A stretch of 19,800 nt of DNA from DASUKL01 sp036278755 (GTDB lineage Bacteria > Chloroflexota > Limnocylindria > Limnocylindrales > CSP1-4), in the NCBI GenBank assembly GCA_036278755.1, contig DASUKL010000094.1, forward strand, positions 1 through 19,800, written 5' to 3'. Below the pieces are notes generated by a model. That model searched no databases. It was not told where the DNA came from and saw only the letters and a program-made list of their open reading frames with translations. How positions within the stretch are numbered: the first letter of the stretch is position 1; every line of letters starts with the position of its first letter. The position numbers and the translations under genes are program-made. This document shows positions 7,219 through 14,358 of this stretch, one piece after another.

Positions 7219-7809
7219 CTGCTCCTTCCAGGGGTCGGCGTCGTTGTGGTAGCCGTAGCGCTCCCAGAAGCCGAGCTGGTCGTGGTCGAGGAACTCCAGG
7301 CCACGTAGCCACTTGGCGCTCTTCCAGAAGTAGCGCTTGGGCACGAAGAGCCGCAGCGGATAGCCGTGCTCGGGGGCCAGCGGCTCGCCGCCGTACGTGT
7401 CGGCCAGGAGCACGTCGTCATCATCCAGCACCTCGCGGGGCACGTTGGCCGTGTAGCCCTGCTCGGCGTGGGCCACGACGAAGCGGGCGCTCGGCCGGAG
7501 CTGGGCCAGCTCCAGGACCTGCTGGATGGGTACGCCCTCGAAATCGGTGTCCAGCTTCGTCCAGCGCGTCACGCAGTGGATGTCGGTGTGGACCTGCTTG
7601 CGGGGCAGGGTCTTGAACTGCTCCCAGGTGAGTTCGAACGGCGCGTCGACCTCGCCCCACACGCGGAAGGTCCACGTGGCCAGGTCCGTCCTGGGGATGG
7701 AGCCGTAGTGGAGCACCGGCCACTTCTCGGTGACGTACTGGCCGGGCGGGACGCGACGCTGCTGGTCGGGGGTGAGCTGCGGTCCGCGGCTCATGAGGCG
7801 GTCGAGCAT
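7201..7809 (-). CDS. Sulfite-oxidase-like molybdopterin oxidoreductase (cytoplasmic form)
   Basis: A 202-residue single-domain protein of the oxidored_molyb (PF00174) family. The molybdenum-ligand cysteine is C79 in DIHCVTRW. The family pattern continues through FEGVPIQQVLELA, HAEQGYTANVP, LADTYGGEPLAPEHGYPLRLFVP and KSAKWLRGLEFL. No signal peptide is seen and the dimerisation domain of true sulfite oxidases is absent, so it belongs with the short MsrP/YedY-like or uncharacterised cytosolic group. Substrate is unknown; S- or N-oxides are typical for relatives. The start at 7809 has TACACT 6 bases upstream (complement of 7816-7821) and no Shine-Dalgarno sequence. It converges on the Fe-S carrier gene; 48 bp separate it from the upstream minus-strand gene. 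Confidence 0.92.
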   Translation of the reverse strand: MLDRLMSRGPQLTPDQQRRVPPGQYVTEKWPVLHYGSIPRTDLATWTFRVWGEVDAPFELTWEQFKTLPRKQVHTDIHCVTRWTKLDTDFEGVPIQQVLELAQLRPSARFVVAHAEQGYTANVPREVLDDDDVLLADTYGGEPLAPEHGYPLRLFVPKRYFWKSAKWLRGLEFLDHDQLGFWERYGYHNDADPWKEQRFSDG

Positions 7810-7815
7810 GGGCTC

Positions 7816-7821
7816 AGTGTA
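7816..7821 (-). promoter_or_regulatory. -10-like element, leaderless start
   Basis: TACACT on the minus strand, 6 bases before the ATG at 7809. It suggests that the molybdoenzyme gene is transcribed on its own rather than only by read-through from the GNAT pair. Confidence 0.5.
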
Positions 7822-7857
7822 GGTCTCGGCGGAGGCCTCGGCCCAGCAGGCCTTGGC

Positions 7858-8136
7858 TCAGGCCTCGTCGAGGCCGCGGACGATGGCCCGGACGATGAAC
7901 CGCGCCGCCTCGCCGCTCTTGCCGCCCAGCTTCTGGCCGGCCGCCTGGTCGAGGGCCAGACGGAGGTCCGCGAGGGCCTGCTCCAGCTGCGGCGTGCGGC
8001 TCAGGCTGCCCTCGGCGAATGCCGCCTCGAGTCGATCGCGGACGTGGGCCGCCACGTCCACAGCGTGGCCCTTCTCCTGGGCCAGGGCGCGGACCTCATC
8101 CCGGGCCGCCTCAGCGACAGGCCCACCGCTGCTCAC
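7858..8136 (-). CDS. Small helical hypothetical protein
   Basis: A 92-residue protein from GTG 8136, whose start overlaps the GNAT stop as GTGA; ATG 8154 is an alternative with a longer overlap. The sequence is Ala/Glu/Arg-rich and probably three or four amphipathic helices (AARDEVRALAQEKG, VRDRLEAAFAEG, LEQALADLRLALDQ, GEAARFIVRAIVRGLDEA). No membrane segment, Cys or recognisable catalytic motif is seen. Tight overlap with the acetyltransferase gene indicates co-translation and perhaps a joint function, but I do not recognise the family. Confidence 0.65.
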   Translation of the reverse strand: MSSGGPVAEAARDEVRALAQEKGHAVDVAAHVRDRLEAAFAEGSLSRTPQLEQALADLRLALDQAAGQKLGGKSGEAARFIVRAIVRGLDEA

Positions 8137-8708
8137 TGCTGGAGCCGCCGCCACTCGTCAGCCAGGATGCCCATCGACAGCTCGTCCCAGTGGCGCTGGT
8201 CCCGCCAGATGGCGTCGCGCAGACGTCCTTCGATGGTGAAGCCGGCCTTCTGATAGGCCCGGATGGCACGCTCGTTGAAGCTGAACACGCCCAGGCCCAC
8301 GCGGTGCAGGCCCAGCGTCTCGAAAGCGTGCCGGAGCATGAGCTCGACCGCCTCCGTGCCCAGCCCCTGGTTCCAGGCGTCCGGCTCGCCGATGGTGATA
8401 TGGAACATGGCCGAGCTGTTCTCCGGGTCGAGGGCCGAGAACGTGGTCAGGCCGACCAGCCGGTCGGTGGCCCGAACGTGGATGGCGTAGGCCAACGCGT
8501 CGTCGGCCAGCAGCCGAGCCCGGAAGAAGGCCTCGATCTCCTCGGTGGCCATGGGCCGGATCTGGTAGCGCGTCAGGCGGGCCAGCTCCGGGTCGCGGTA
8601 CCAGCGCAGGACGGCCGGCAGGTTCTCCGGGCGATGGTGGCGCAGCGCCACCCGCCGACCCTCGAGGACGGCGGGATGCCAGTGACGGCGGTCCACGGCG
8701 GGAGACAT
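8133..8708 (-). CDS. GNAT-family N-acetyltransferase (RimJ/RimL type)
   Basis: A 191-residue protein from ATG 8708. The reading frame extends further upstream, but that part overlaps the divergent ligase gene and lacks coding character. The acetyl-CoA loop is visible as NQGLGTEAVELMLRHAF, preceded by the MFHITIGEPDAW strand and followed by GLGVFSFNERAIRAYQKAGF, the classic RimJ/RimL-type beta-bulge and FNERAI-AYxKxGF motif; the C-terminus is also typical of the family. It transfers acetyl groups to an N-terminal or small-molecule amine; the substrate is unknown. TAGCAT lies 8 bases before the start, in a 26-bp divergent promoter shared with the DNA ligase gene. It is the first gene of a two-gene unit with the helical protein. 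Confidence 0.9.
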   Translation of the reverse strand: MSPAVDRRHWHPAVLEGRRVALRHHRPENLPAVLRWYRDPELARLTRYQIRPMATEEIEAFFRARLLADDALAYAIHVRATDRLVGLTTFSALDPENSSAMFHITIGEPDAWNQGLGTEAVELMLRHAFETLGLHRVGLGVFSFNERAIRAYQKAGFTIEGRLRDAIWRDQRHWDELSMGILADEWRRLQQ

Positions 8709-8734
8709 GGGGCGCGATGCTACCATCGGTCCCC
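8709..8734. promoter_or_regulatory. Divergent leaderless promoters with overlapping -10 elements
   Basis: Minus strand: TAGCAT (complement of 8717-8722), 8 nt from ATG 8708. Plus strand: TACCAT (8721-8726), 8 nt from ATG 8735. The two -10 elements share two bases, and no -35 consensus or Shine-Dalgarno sequence is visible on either side. Confidence 0.55.
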
Positions 8735-10492
8735 ATGCGCCGATGGAGCGAGGCGGCCTGGGACGTGGCGGCCACCCGCCGCACTTCGGAGAAGGTGGCC
8801 CGCCTGGCCGAGTACCTCCGCTCGCTCGAGCCTGACGAGCTGCCCATCGCCGTCGGATTCCTGGCCGGGCGCCCACTCACCGGAGGGACTGGAGCCGGAG
8901 GGACTGGGGCCGGAGGGAGCGCCCAGGTGCTGGGCCTGGGCTGGTCGACCATCGCCCAGGCGGTCGAAGCCGTGGCCGGAGCCGATGCTCGCGCCCTGGC
9001 CCGCCACTACGACGCCTCGTCCGATCTGGGTCAGGCCGTCCGTGACCTGCTGGTCGGATCCGGCCACCACCCCGCCGCCGAGCCCCTGGGGCTGCGCGAG
9101 GTGCGGGCGACGTTCGAGCGAGCGGCCAAGGCCCGCGGGCCCGAGGCCAAGCGCCAGGCCTTCCAGGACCTCATCGCCCGAGCCGACCCCCAGGAGGCCA
9201 TGGCCCTCACCAAGATCGTGGGCGGGGATATGCGCATCGGGCTGCGGGAGGGCCATCTGGAGGCCGCCATCGCAGCGGCCTTCGGGCGTGAGCTCGATGA
9301 CGTCCGCTGGGCCGGCATGCTGACCGGCGACCCGGCGGACGTGGCCGTCCTGGCTCGCGAGGACCGCCTGGCAGAGGCCCGTCTGGCCCTCTTCCGGCCC
9401 TTGACCTCGATGCTGGCCTCGCCGGCCGCTGACGCGGGCGAGGTCGTGGCCCGCCTCGGCACCCCAGTCTGGGTCGAGGACAAGTACGACGGCATCCGGG
9501 CCCAGCTCCATCGCCAGGCGGGCGAGACCCGCCTTTTCAGCCGGGACCTCAACGAGGTCAGTGCCGCCTTCCCCGACGTCATCGCCGCGGCCGCCGAGCT
9601 GGCCTGGGACGGCATCCTGGACGGCGAGCTGCTGGCCTGGCGCGACGGGGCCGCCCTGCCCTTCCTCGACCTCCAGGCCCGGCTGGGGCGCAAGCGCCCG
9701 CCGCCGACGCTGCTGGCCTCGACCCCGGTGATCTTCGTGGCCTTCGACCTGCTCGCCTGGGGCCCGGGTGGCGCCGCGGTCGAACCGCTGTTGCGGGCCC
9801 CGCTGCGCGATCGCCGCCTCCGTCTCGAGGGCCTCGACCTGGCCACACGCCCGGGCTTCGGGCTCTCGCGACGGGAGCAGGCGGCCGACGCCGTCCAGCT
9901 CGACCGGCTCTTCGAGGACGCGCGGGGACGGGGCAACGAGGGCCTCATGGTCAAGGACCCGGACAGCCAGTACGCGCCGGGCCGGCGGGGCTACGGCTGG
10001 CTCAAGCTGAAGCGGCCGCTGGCCACGCTCGATTGCGTGGTGGTCGGCGTGGAGGTGGGCCACGGCAAGCGCCACGGCGTCCTCTCCGACTACACCTTCG
10101 CCGTCATCGACGACCGGGCCGGGACGGATGAGGGCGACGCGGCCAGCGGCTGGGGCCAGCAGCTGGTCACGGTGGGCAAGGCCTACAGCGGCCTGACCGA
10201 CGCGGAGCTGGCCGCGATGACGACCTGGTTCGAGGAGCACACCCTCGAGCGTCGGGGGCGGTATCGCGTCGTGGAGCCGACGATGGTGGTCGAGGTGGCC
10301 TTCGACGTCGTCCAGCCCTCGCGCCGCCACGCCAGCGGCTTCGCCCTGCGCTTCCCGCGCATCGTCCGGCTGCGGCCCGACAAGCCGGCGGCCGAGGCCG
10401 ACCGGCTGTCGACCGTGGCCGCCCTGGCGGCTCGATCCGCTCGCGCGGCAGCCATCGAGGTCGTGACAGCCGGCGAACGCCGGGTATCCTAG
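8735..10492 (+). CDS. ATP-dependent DNA ligase (archaeal/LigB-like three-domain type)
   Basis: A 585-residue protein from ATG 8735. An N-terminal DNA-binding domain (about 1-200; note ALTKIVGGDMRIGLREG) is followed by the adenylation domain (about 225-430). Nucleotidyl lysine K250 lies in EDKYDGIRAQLH (motif I). FSRDLNEVSAAFPDV is motif Ia-like, ILDGELLAW is motif III, EGLMVKDPDSQY is motif IV and GYGWLKLK is motif V. An OB-fold domain closes the protein. It seals DNA nicks using ATP; many bacteria carry such an enzyme for repair in addition to NAD-dependent LigA. No Ku gene is nearby, so an end-joining role has no support. A Gly-rich tandem repeat interrupts the N-terminal domain at about residues 50-62. 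The start follows TACCAT by 8 bases. Confidence 0.95.
   Translation: MRRWSEAAWDVAATRRTSEKVARLAEYLRSLEPDELPIAVGFLAGRPLTGGTGAGGTGAGGSAQVLGLGWSTIAQAVEAVAGADARALARHYDASSDLGQAVRDLLVGSGHHPAAEPLGLREVRATFERAAKARGPEAKRQAFQDLIARADPQEAMALTKIVGGDMRIGLREGHLEAAIAAAFGRELDDVRWAGMLTGDPADVAVLAREDRLAEARLALFRPLTSMLASPAADAGEVVARLGTPVWVEDKYDGIRAQLHRQAGETRLFSRDLNEVSAAFPDVIAAAAELAWDGILDGELLAWRDGAALPFLDLQARLGRKRPPPTLLASTPVIFVAFDLLAWGPGGAAVEPLLRAPLRDRRLRLEGLDLATRPGFGLSRREQAADAVQLDRLFEDARGRGNEGLMVKDPDSQYAPGRRGYGWLKLKRPLATLDCVVVGVEVGHGKRHGVLSDYTFAVIDDRAGTDEGDAASGWGQQLVTVGKAYSGLTDAELAAMTTWFEEHTLERRGRYRVVEPTMVVEVAFDVVQPSRRHASGFALRFPRIVRLRPDKPAAEADRLSTVAALAARSARAAAIEVVTAGERRVS
8882..8920 (+). repeat. 15-bp tandem repeat inside the ligase gene
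   Basis: Two 15-base copies (8882-8896 and 8897-8911, one mismatch) plus a partial third (8912-8920). They encode a Gly-Thr-Gly-Ala-Gly-type linker in the N-terminal domain. The period is a multiple of three, so copy-number change would keep the frame. Confidence 0.8.
10485..10490 (+). promoter_or_regulatory. -10-like element before the 10501 gene
   Basis: TATCCT lies over the end of the ligase gene, 10 bases before ATG 10501. It could give a nearly leaderless transcript separate from ligase read-through. No -35 match was found. Confidence 0.35.
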
Positions 10493-10500
10493 CCGCCATC

Positions 10501-11082
10501 ATGTTCGGCCCGGGACCCGCGCTCCACGAGCACACGCTGACGCTGTTCACCGACAGCTATGTGGTCCGCGGCCGGCTCGCGTCCCCTGGCGCTCGCCTGA
10601 CGGACGTCCTGAACAACGCCGAGAACGGCCTCCTGGTCATCGAGGATGCCACCTTCGAGGAGTTCGGCGGCTCGGGGGGGACCGAGCGCGCGGCGTTCGC
10701 TCAGGTCAACCTGGCCGCGGCGCTGTTCGCCACGTCTGACGAGATGGTCGAGCCGATGCCCGAGATGCGCATGGCCAAGGTCCCACAGCAGGCCCTCATC
10801 AGCGTGCCGCCCTTCCGCATCGTGGGCCGTATCCACTTACCGGCCGTGGAGTCCCTGCGCGAGGCCCTGGCCGAGCTGCGCCAGGCGTTCGTGCCGGTCA
10901 GCGACGCCACCTACTGGTCCGAGGCCCTGCGGGAGCCGCGCACGAGCTCGGTCTTCCTGGCCTTCAACCACGCCCGCGCCCAGATCCTGGCCCCCTACGC
11001 CGAGCAGGATCCCTGGAGCGACGCCCGCATGAACGCGCTGTCGGGCGGCGGTCCGACCTCGCCCGAGGTGGAGCAGGCCTAG
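10501..11082 (+). CDS. Hypothetical protein, possibly DUF6812-like
   Basis: A 193-residue soluble protein, 8 bases after the ligase stop. The N-terminal 60 residues (LTLFTDSYVVRGRL, then GARLTDVLNNAENGLLVIEDA) look like a small beta-sheet domain. The spacing of Thr-Asp, Arg-Gly and L-x-D-x-L-N recalls the DUF6812 pattern, but I am not certain. A second strand-rich part (KVPQQALISVPPFRIVGRIHLP) is followed by a helix (ESLREALAELRQAFVPVSDATYW), and then a Pro/Gly-rich tail. No catalytic motif, signal peptide or membrane segment is seen. Strong third-position GC and a clean ATG support a real gene. Function is unknown. Confidence 0.78.
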   Translation: MFGPGPALHEHTLTLFTDSYVVRGRLASPGARLTDVLNNAENGLLVIEDATFEEFGGSGGTERAAFAQVNLAAALFATSDEMVEPMPEMRMAKVPQQALISVPPFRIVGRIHLPAVESLREALAELRQAFVPVSDATYWSEALREPRTSSVFLAFNHARAQILAPYAEQDPWSDARMNALSGGGPTSPEVEQA

Positions 11083-11106
11083 CCCGGCCCAGCGGGACGG
11101 CGCGAG

Positions 11107-11949
11107 CTAGCGGTCGACGGGCAGGTCCATGCGGCTCCCCCAATCGGCCCAGCCTGCGGCGTAGACCGCGATATCGGCGTAGCCCAGCAGGTCCAATACG
11201 AAGGCCGACTTCGTGGCGGCGATGCCCGAGCCGTCGTAGGTGATCGCCCGCCGGGCCCGCGCAGCGCCCGCCTCGGCGAAGACTCTGGCCGCCCGATCGG
11301 CCGGGACGAAGCGCTGGCTGCCCGGTTCGGTGAGCAGCGCGGCGGGCACGTTGATGGCGCCGGGGATGTGGCCCAGGCGAAGGGCGTTGCCGCCCTGGCC
11401 GTGGAACTCGGCCGGGGCGCGGACGTCGATGACGTCCACCTCGCGCGACCCGAGAAGGGCCCGCACGTCGCCCGTCGAGAGCTGCCAGCGGGGGCTGGCC
11501 CGGGGGGTGAACGTGGCCGGCTCCGGCTCGCCGCTGGCGGAGGACACCGGCCGGCCACTGGCCTGCCAGGCCGTCCAGCCGCCGTCGAGGATCCTCACGC
11601 TCTGGAAGCCGTAGACCTGGAGGCTCCACCACATCCGGGCCGCGTAGTGGGAGGCGGCGTCGTCGTAGAGGACGGCCGTCATGCCGTCCCCGATGCCCGC
11701 GCGGCTCAGGACCGCGGCGAAGGCGTCCGGCCCCACGAGCTGGTAGGGCAACTCGTCGTCGGTGTCCACGAGGTCGTGGGCCCAGTCGACGAAGACCGCG
11801 CCGGGGATGTGGCCCACCGCATGCAGCTGCCGCCCCGAGCCGTCCACGCGGTACCGACAATCGATGACCCGGATGCCCGGACGCCCCAGGTGTTCGGCCA
11901 GCCAGTCCGGGCTGGCAAGCAGCTCCGGCCGAGCGTAGGAGGTGGGCAT
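11107..11949 (-). CDS. Two-domain rhodanese (sulfurtransferase family) with Asp at the catalytic Cys position
   Basis: A 280-residue protein with two rhodanese domains (about 10-130 and 155-280), the layout of thiosulfate and 3-mercaptopyruvate sulfurtransferases. Domain 1 has GHIPGAVFVDW, LYDDAASHYAARMWW and LDGGWTAW. Domain 2 has VIDVRAPAEFHG, GHIPGAINVP and ITYDGSGIAAT. In active members the last motif reads YCGSGVTA-like and its Cys carries the persulfide. Here that residue is Asp239 (codon complement of 11233-11235). The only Cys in the protein is C31, in a core strand. Sulfur transfer by the usual mechanism is therefore unlikely; a binding or regulatory role is possible. It is divergent from a class V aminotransferase across 21 bp. 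ATG 11949 has TATCAT 8 bases upstream. Confidence 0.92.
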   Translation of the reverse strand: MPTSYARPELLASPDWLAEHLGRPGIRVIDCRYRVDGSGRQLHAVGHIPGAVFVDWAHDLVDTDDELPYQLVGPDAFAAVLSRAGIGDGMTAVLYDDAASHYAARMWWSLQVYGFQSVRILDGGWTAWQASGRPVSSASGEPEPATFTPRASPRWQLSTGDVRALLGSREVDVIDVRAPAEFHGQGGNALRLGHIPGAINVPAALLTEPGSQRFVPADRAARVFAEAGAARARRAITYDGSGIAATKSAFVLDLLGYADIAVYAAGWADWGSRMDLPVDR

Positions 11950-11970
11950 CGGGGGCTATGATACCGGGCC
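11950..11970. promoter_or_regulatory. Bidirectional promoter with a shared, symmetric -10 element
   Basis: The 21-bp gap between two divergent start codons. TATGATA (11957-11963) reads TATGAT on the plus strand and TATCAT on the minus strand. Each is exactly 8 nt from its start codon (11971 and 11949). Neither gene has a Shine-Dalgarno sequence. Confidence 0.6.
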
Positions 11971-13215
11971 ATGCCCTCGCTCCCGGAGCCTGATGCCGCG
12001 CTGCTCGGAGCGGTGCGGGAGGCACTCCCGGCGACGGCCGCGAGCATCTACCTGAACACCGGGACGGCCGGTCCCCTGCCCCTCCCGGCGGCTGCCGCCA
12101 TGCGCGAGCTCGAGGACCTGGAGGTGCGTCTGGGTCGGGCCGACATGCCCTCCTGGGACGAGTTCGTGGAGCGTATGGCCGAGGCTCGGGCGACGCTGGC
12201 CGTGCCCCTCCACGGCAGGCCGTCGGAGGTGGCTCTCACCCATAGCACGACCGACGGCCTGAACCAGGCCCTCCTGGCACCTGACTGGAAGCCCGGCGAC
12301 GAGGCCGTCACGACCGACCAGGAGCACCCCGGGCTGCTGGGGCCGCTGCTGGCGCTCCGCGATCGGTTCGACCTCCGGCTGACGCTCGTCCGGGCGGCCG
12401 GCGTGGAGCCCGCCGCGATCGTCGATGGGGTCCGTCGGGCGCTGGGTCCGCGGACCCGGCTGGTCTGCCTCTCCCACGTCCTGTGGACCACGGGCGAGGT
12501 CATGCCCGTGGCCGAGATCGCAGCCCTGGCTCAGGCGGTGGGCGCCTGGGTCGTCGTGGACGGGGCGCAGTCGGTCGGGGCTATCGACGTTGACGTGCCG
12601 GGCTTGGGGGTCGACTTCTACGCCTTCGCCGGCCAGAAGTGGCTGCTCGGTCCGGAGGGTACGGGCGGGCTATGGGCTAGCGAGCGGGCCTGCTTCGAGG
12701 CCCACCAGGGCGCGGCGGGCTACCAGGGCTACGAGCACCTGGCGACCGATCTCCAGGGCGAGCGGTTCGGCGATGCCCGTCGCTTCGAGGCCACGACCTT
12801 CCATCGCCCGTCGATCGTGGGCCTGGCCCGCAGCGTCGGCTGGCTGGCCATGCAGGTCGGGCTGCCGTGGGCCGTCCAGCGGGCGACGGCCCTGGCCCGT
12901 TCGACCGCCGAGCGCCTCGCTGCCGTGCCCGGCCTCGAGCTGCTGACGCCCCGGGAGCGGATGGCGACCCTCGTCACGTTCCGCCTGGCGGGCTGGCCGG
13001 CCGAGGGGGTCTGCGAGGTCCTCGCCAGCCGGCTGCAGGCCGTGGCGCGCACGATCCCCGATCGCGACGCGGTCCGCCTGAGCATCGGCTTCTTCAACGA
13101 CACTGCGGAGCTGGACGCGGTCGTGGGGCTCATCGGGGAGATGGCCGGAGCGACGCCGGCGGCGTTCGAGCGGCGGCCGCCCCTCGTCATCGTGCGACCC
13201 GGACCTACCGCTTGA
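11971..13215 (+). CDS. Class V aminotransferase / cysteine-desulfurase-like PLP enzyme
   Basis: A 414-residue fold-type I PLP enzyme. PLP contacts are readable: HSTTDGLN (91-98), H119 in DQEHPG stacking on the ring, DGAQSVG with D197 and Q200, and the Schiff-base lysine K223 in AFAGQKWLLGPEGTG. A C-terminal RLSIGFFNDTAELD motif gives the substrate-carboxylate Arg. The short loop with the reactive Cys of true SufS/NifS desulfurases is not evident. The protein is closer to the isopenicillin-N-epimerase/EgtE-like branch, whose members do epimerisation, C-S lyase or desulfurase chemistry. The gene faces a rhodanese-like gene, hinting at sulfur metabolism. Its stop overlaps the next start (TTGA). 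The exact reaction is unknown. Confidence 0.9.
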   Translation: MPSLPEPDAALLGAVREALPATAASIYLNTGTAGPLPLPAAAAMRELEDLEVRLGRADMPSWDEFVERMAEARATLAVPLHGRPSEVALTHSTTDGLNQALLAPDWKPGDEAVTTDQEHPGLLGPLLALRDRFDLRLTLVRAAGVEPAAIVDGVRRALGPRTRLVCLSHVLWTTGEVMPVAEIAALAQAVGAWVVVDGAQSVGAIDVDVPGLGVDFYAFAGQKWLLGPEGTGGLWASERACFEAHQGAAGYQGYEHLATDLQGERFGDARRFEATTFHRPSIVGLARSVGWLAMQVGLPWAVQRATALARSTAERLAAVPGLELLTPRERMATLVTFRLAGWPAEGVCEVLASRLQAVARTIPDRDAVRLSIGFFNDTAELDAVVGLIGEMAGATPAAFERRPPLVIVRPGPTA

Positions 13216-13694
13216 GCGACTCCGGCACCTCCGGCGGCTCCGCAGGATCAGGAGCGGGCGGCTCCGACGGTCGTCCCCTCGGTTCGGGCGGCTCGCGTCC
13301 GCCGCCCGAGCCCGTGCGCCCGCGGGGCTGGCTCGAGGTCCGCTGGCGGCAGGCCCGCAACCCGCCGCCGCCCATCATCCGGGCCGTGGTGGCCGACCTC
13401 GTGGTGGCCATCGTCGGCGCCGTGCTCCTCCTGGCCTATGACGTGGCCCTGGCTCGGGGGCTGCAACTGCCCGGGGGGGACCTGCGGACGCTCGGCTTCG
13501 CCGTCTTCATCGTGGTCGTGGTGGTCGTGGGCAGCGTCCTGACGTACCTCTGGGTCCCGCTTCCGCGGCCGGGGACGAGCGCTCCCGGCCGCTCCGGCTG
13601 GAGCGCCATGCTGGGCTTCTTCGCTGCCTGGCCCATCGCCTACCTCGTCCTGGTGGTCGCCTTCCAGGTCATCCGGCCCTTCCTGGGGCCGTGA
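13212..13694 (+). CDS. Small membrane protein with three transmembrane segments
   Basis: A 160-residue protein read from TTG 13212, which overlaps the aminotransferase stop as TTGA; no better ATG or GTG precedes the conserved-looking part. Residues 1-40 are a Gly/Ser/Pro-rich disordered segment, followed by a basic stretch (RGWLEVRWRQARNPPPP). Three hydrophobic helices then follow, around AVVADLVVAIVGAVLLLAY, VFIVVVVVVGSVLTYLWV and MLGFFAAWPIAYLVLVVAF. No enzymatic motif is seen. Translation coupling suggests expression with the aminotransferase, but nothing else links them. Family not recognised. Confidence 0.7.
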   Translation: MSDSGTSGGSAGSGAGGSDGRPLGSGGSRPPPEPVRPRGWLEVRWRQARNPPPPIIRAVVADLVVAIVGAVLLLAYDVALARGLQLPGGDLRTLGFAVFIVVVVVVGSVLTYLWVPLPRPGTSAPGRSGWSAMLGFFAAWPIAYLVLVVAFQVIRPFLGP

Positions 13695-13913
13695 TCCCGG
13701 CCCCCGGGGGCGGCCCGCAGATGAACGGGGTGCCCCCTGGCACCAGGCTCTCGGTCGGGGGCGGTCCTGGTACGTTCGGACTAGTCGCGCCCCCGGACCT
13801 CTGGCGCTAGACTCGGCCGCAGCCGGTGGCGTGCTGGATCGCGCGGCCACCGAGAAGCGCCTCGTGGCGCACCCAACGCACCGCGGAGAAGACTCGACCA
13901 TTGGGTCCCCACC
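13695..13913 (+). other. Intergenic stretch with hairpins and a candidate promoter
   Basis: The longest gap in the window (219 bp). GGTGCC (13729-13734), loop CCCT and GGCACC (13739-13744) form a perfect 6-bp hairpin soon after the membrane-protein stop; a GC palindrome at 13700-13711 precedes it. TAGACT (13808-13813) is a plausible -10 for the following gene but has no recognisable -35 element. About 100 bases of leader would remain. I see no small ORF with a ribosome binding site. Confidence 0.4.
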
Positions 13914-14339
13914 ATGAACGACTGGTCCGCCGCTGACCCCAAGCCGCACGGCGCCAACGTGCCGGGCGCGGCGCCCTCGCATCTCGTCGCCGAGCCCCCG
14001 GTCGCGGACGCCGCCGCCTTCGATGCCCCCCGCTATCCGCAGCCCACGATCGGTGGCGGATCCGGCCCGGGAACCTACATGGCCATGCCCAGGCTCATGG
14101 GCGCCCCGGCCTATAGCCGTCCACCGCGACCCGTCGTGGCCGCGACCCCCCGGCCGTTCGACCCTGACGATCTGCCGATCGAGGCCTGGCGCTCCGGTGA
14201 GGAGCGAGAGATCGCGGAGGCCGCAGCGCTGGCCTGGGAGGAACGGCGCCTGGCCGCCGACCGCGGACCGGTGATCCAGCCGTCGAGCAACGGCGGCCTG
14301 CGCGGGATCGCTGCTCGCCTCCTGCGCGCCGGCTCCTGA
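13914..14339 (+). CDS. Hypothetical disordered protein
   Basis: A 141-residue protein from ATG 13914. The first two-thirds are rich in Pro, Ala and Gly and look disordered. A short charged helix follows (AWRSGEEREIAEAAALAWEERRLAADRG), then a basic Gly/Arg end (GGLRGIAARLLRAGS). No signal peptide, membrane segment or domain is recognised. The codon third positions are strongly GC, as in the neighbouring genes, which supports coding. The opposite-strand reading is weaker. It converges on the nnrS-like gene. Function is unknown. Confidence 0.55.
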   Translation: MNDWSAADPKPHGANVPGAAPSHLVAEPPVADAAAFDAPRYPQPTIGGGSGPGTYMAMPRLMGAPAYSRPPRPVVAATPRPFDPDDLPIEAWRSGEEREIAEAAALAWEERRLAADRGPVIQPSSNGGLRGIAARLLRAGS

Positions 14340-14341
14340 TC

Positions 14342-14354
14342 CCGTCCGCGACGG
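14342..14354. terminator. Hairpin between convergent genes
   Basis: CCGTC, loop CGC, GACGG lies directly between the stop of the plus-strand hypothetical (14339) and the stop of the nnrS-like gene (14359). It is a short perfect stem without a T-run; it could serve both strands. Confidence 0.4.
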
Positions 14355-14358
14355 AGCC

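Noticed and set aside
7366..8253. Plus-strand open frame opposite the molybdoenzyme and the small helical gene
   Set aside because: It spans three convincing minus-strand genes and has no family signature.
8720..10330. Long minus-strand open frame (536 codons) opposite the DNA ligase
   Set aside because: A shadow of the ligase gene, with low-complexity composition and no recognisable motif.
8735..10492. ATP-dependent ligase as part of a Ku/LigD end-joining system
   Set aside because: No Ku, polymerase or nuclease domain is present in the protein or beside it; it has the plain three-domain layout.
12867..13211. Longer upstream start for the small membrane protein
   Set aside because: This part overlaps the aminotransferase gene and reads as low-complexity Arg/Gly/Pro sequence; TTG 13212 with TTGA coupling fits better.
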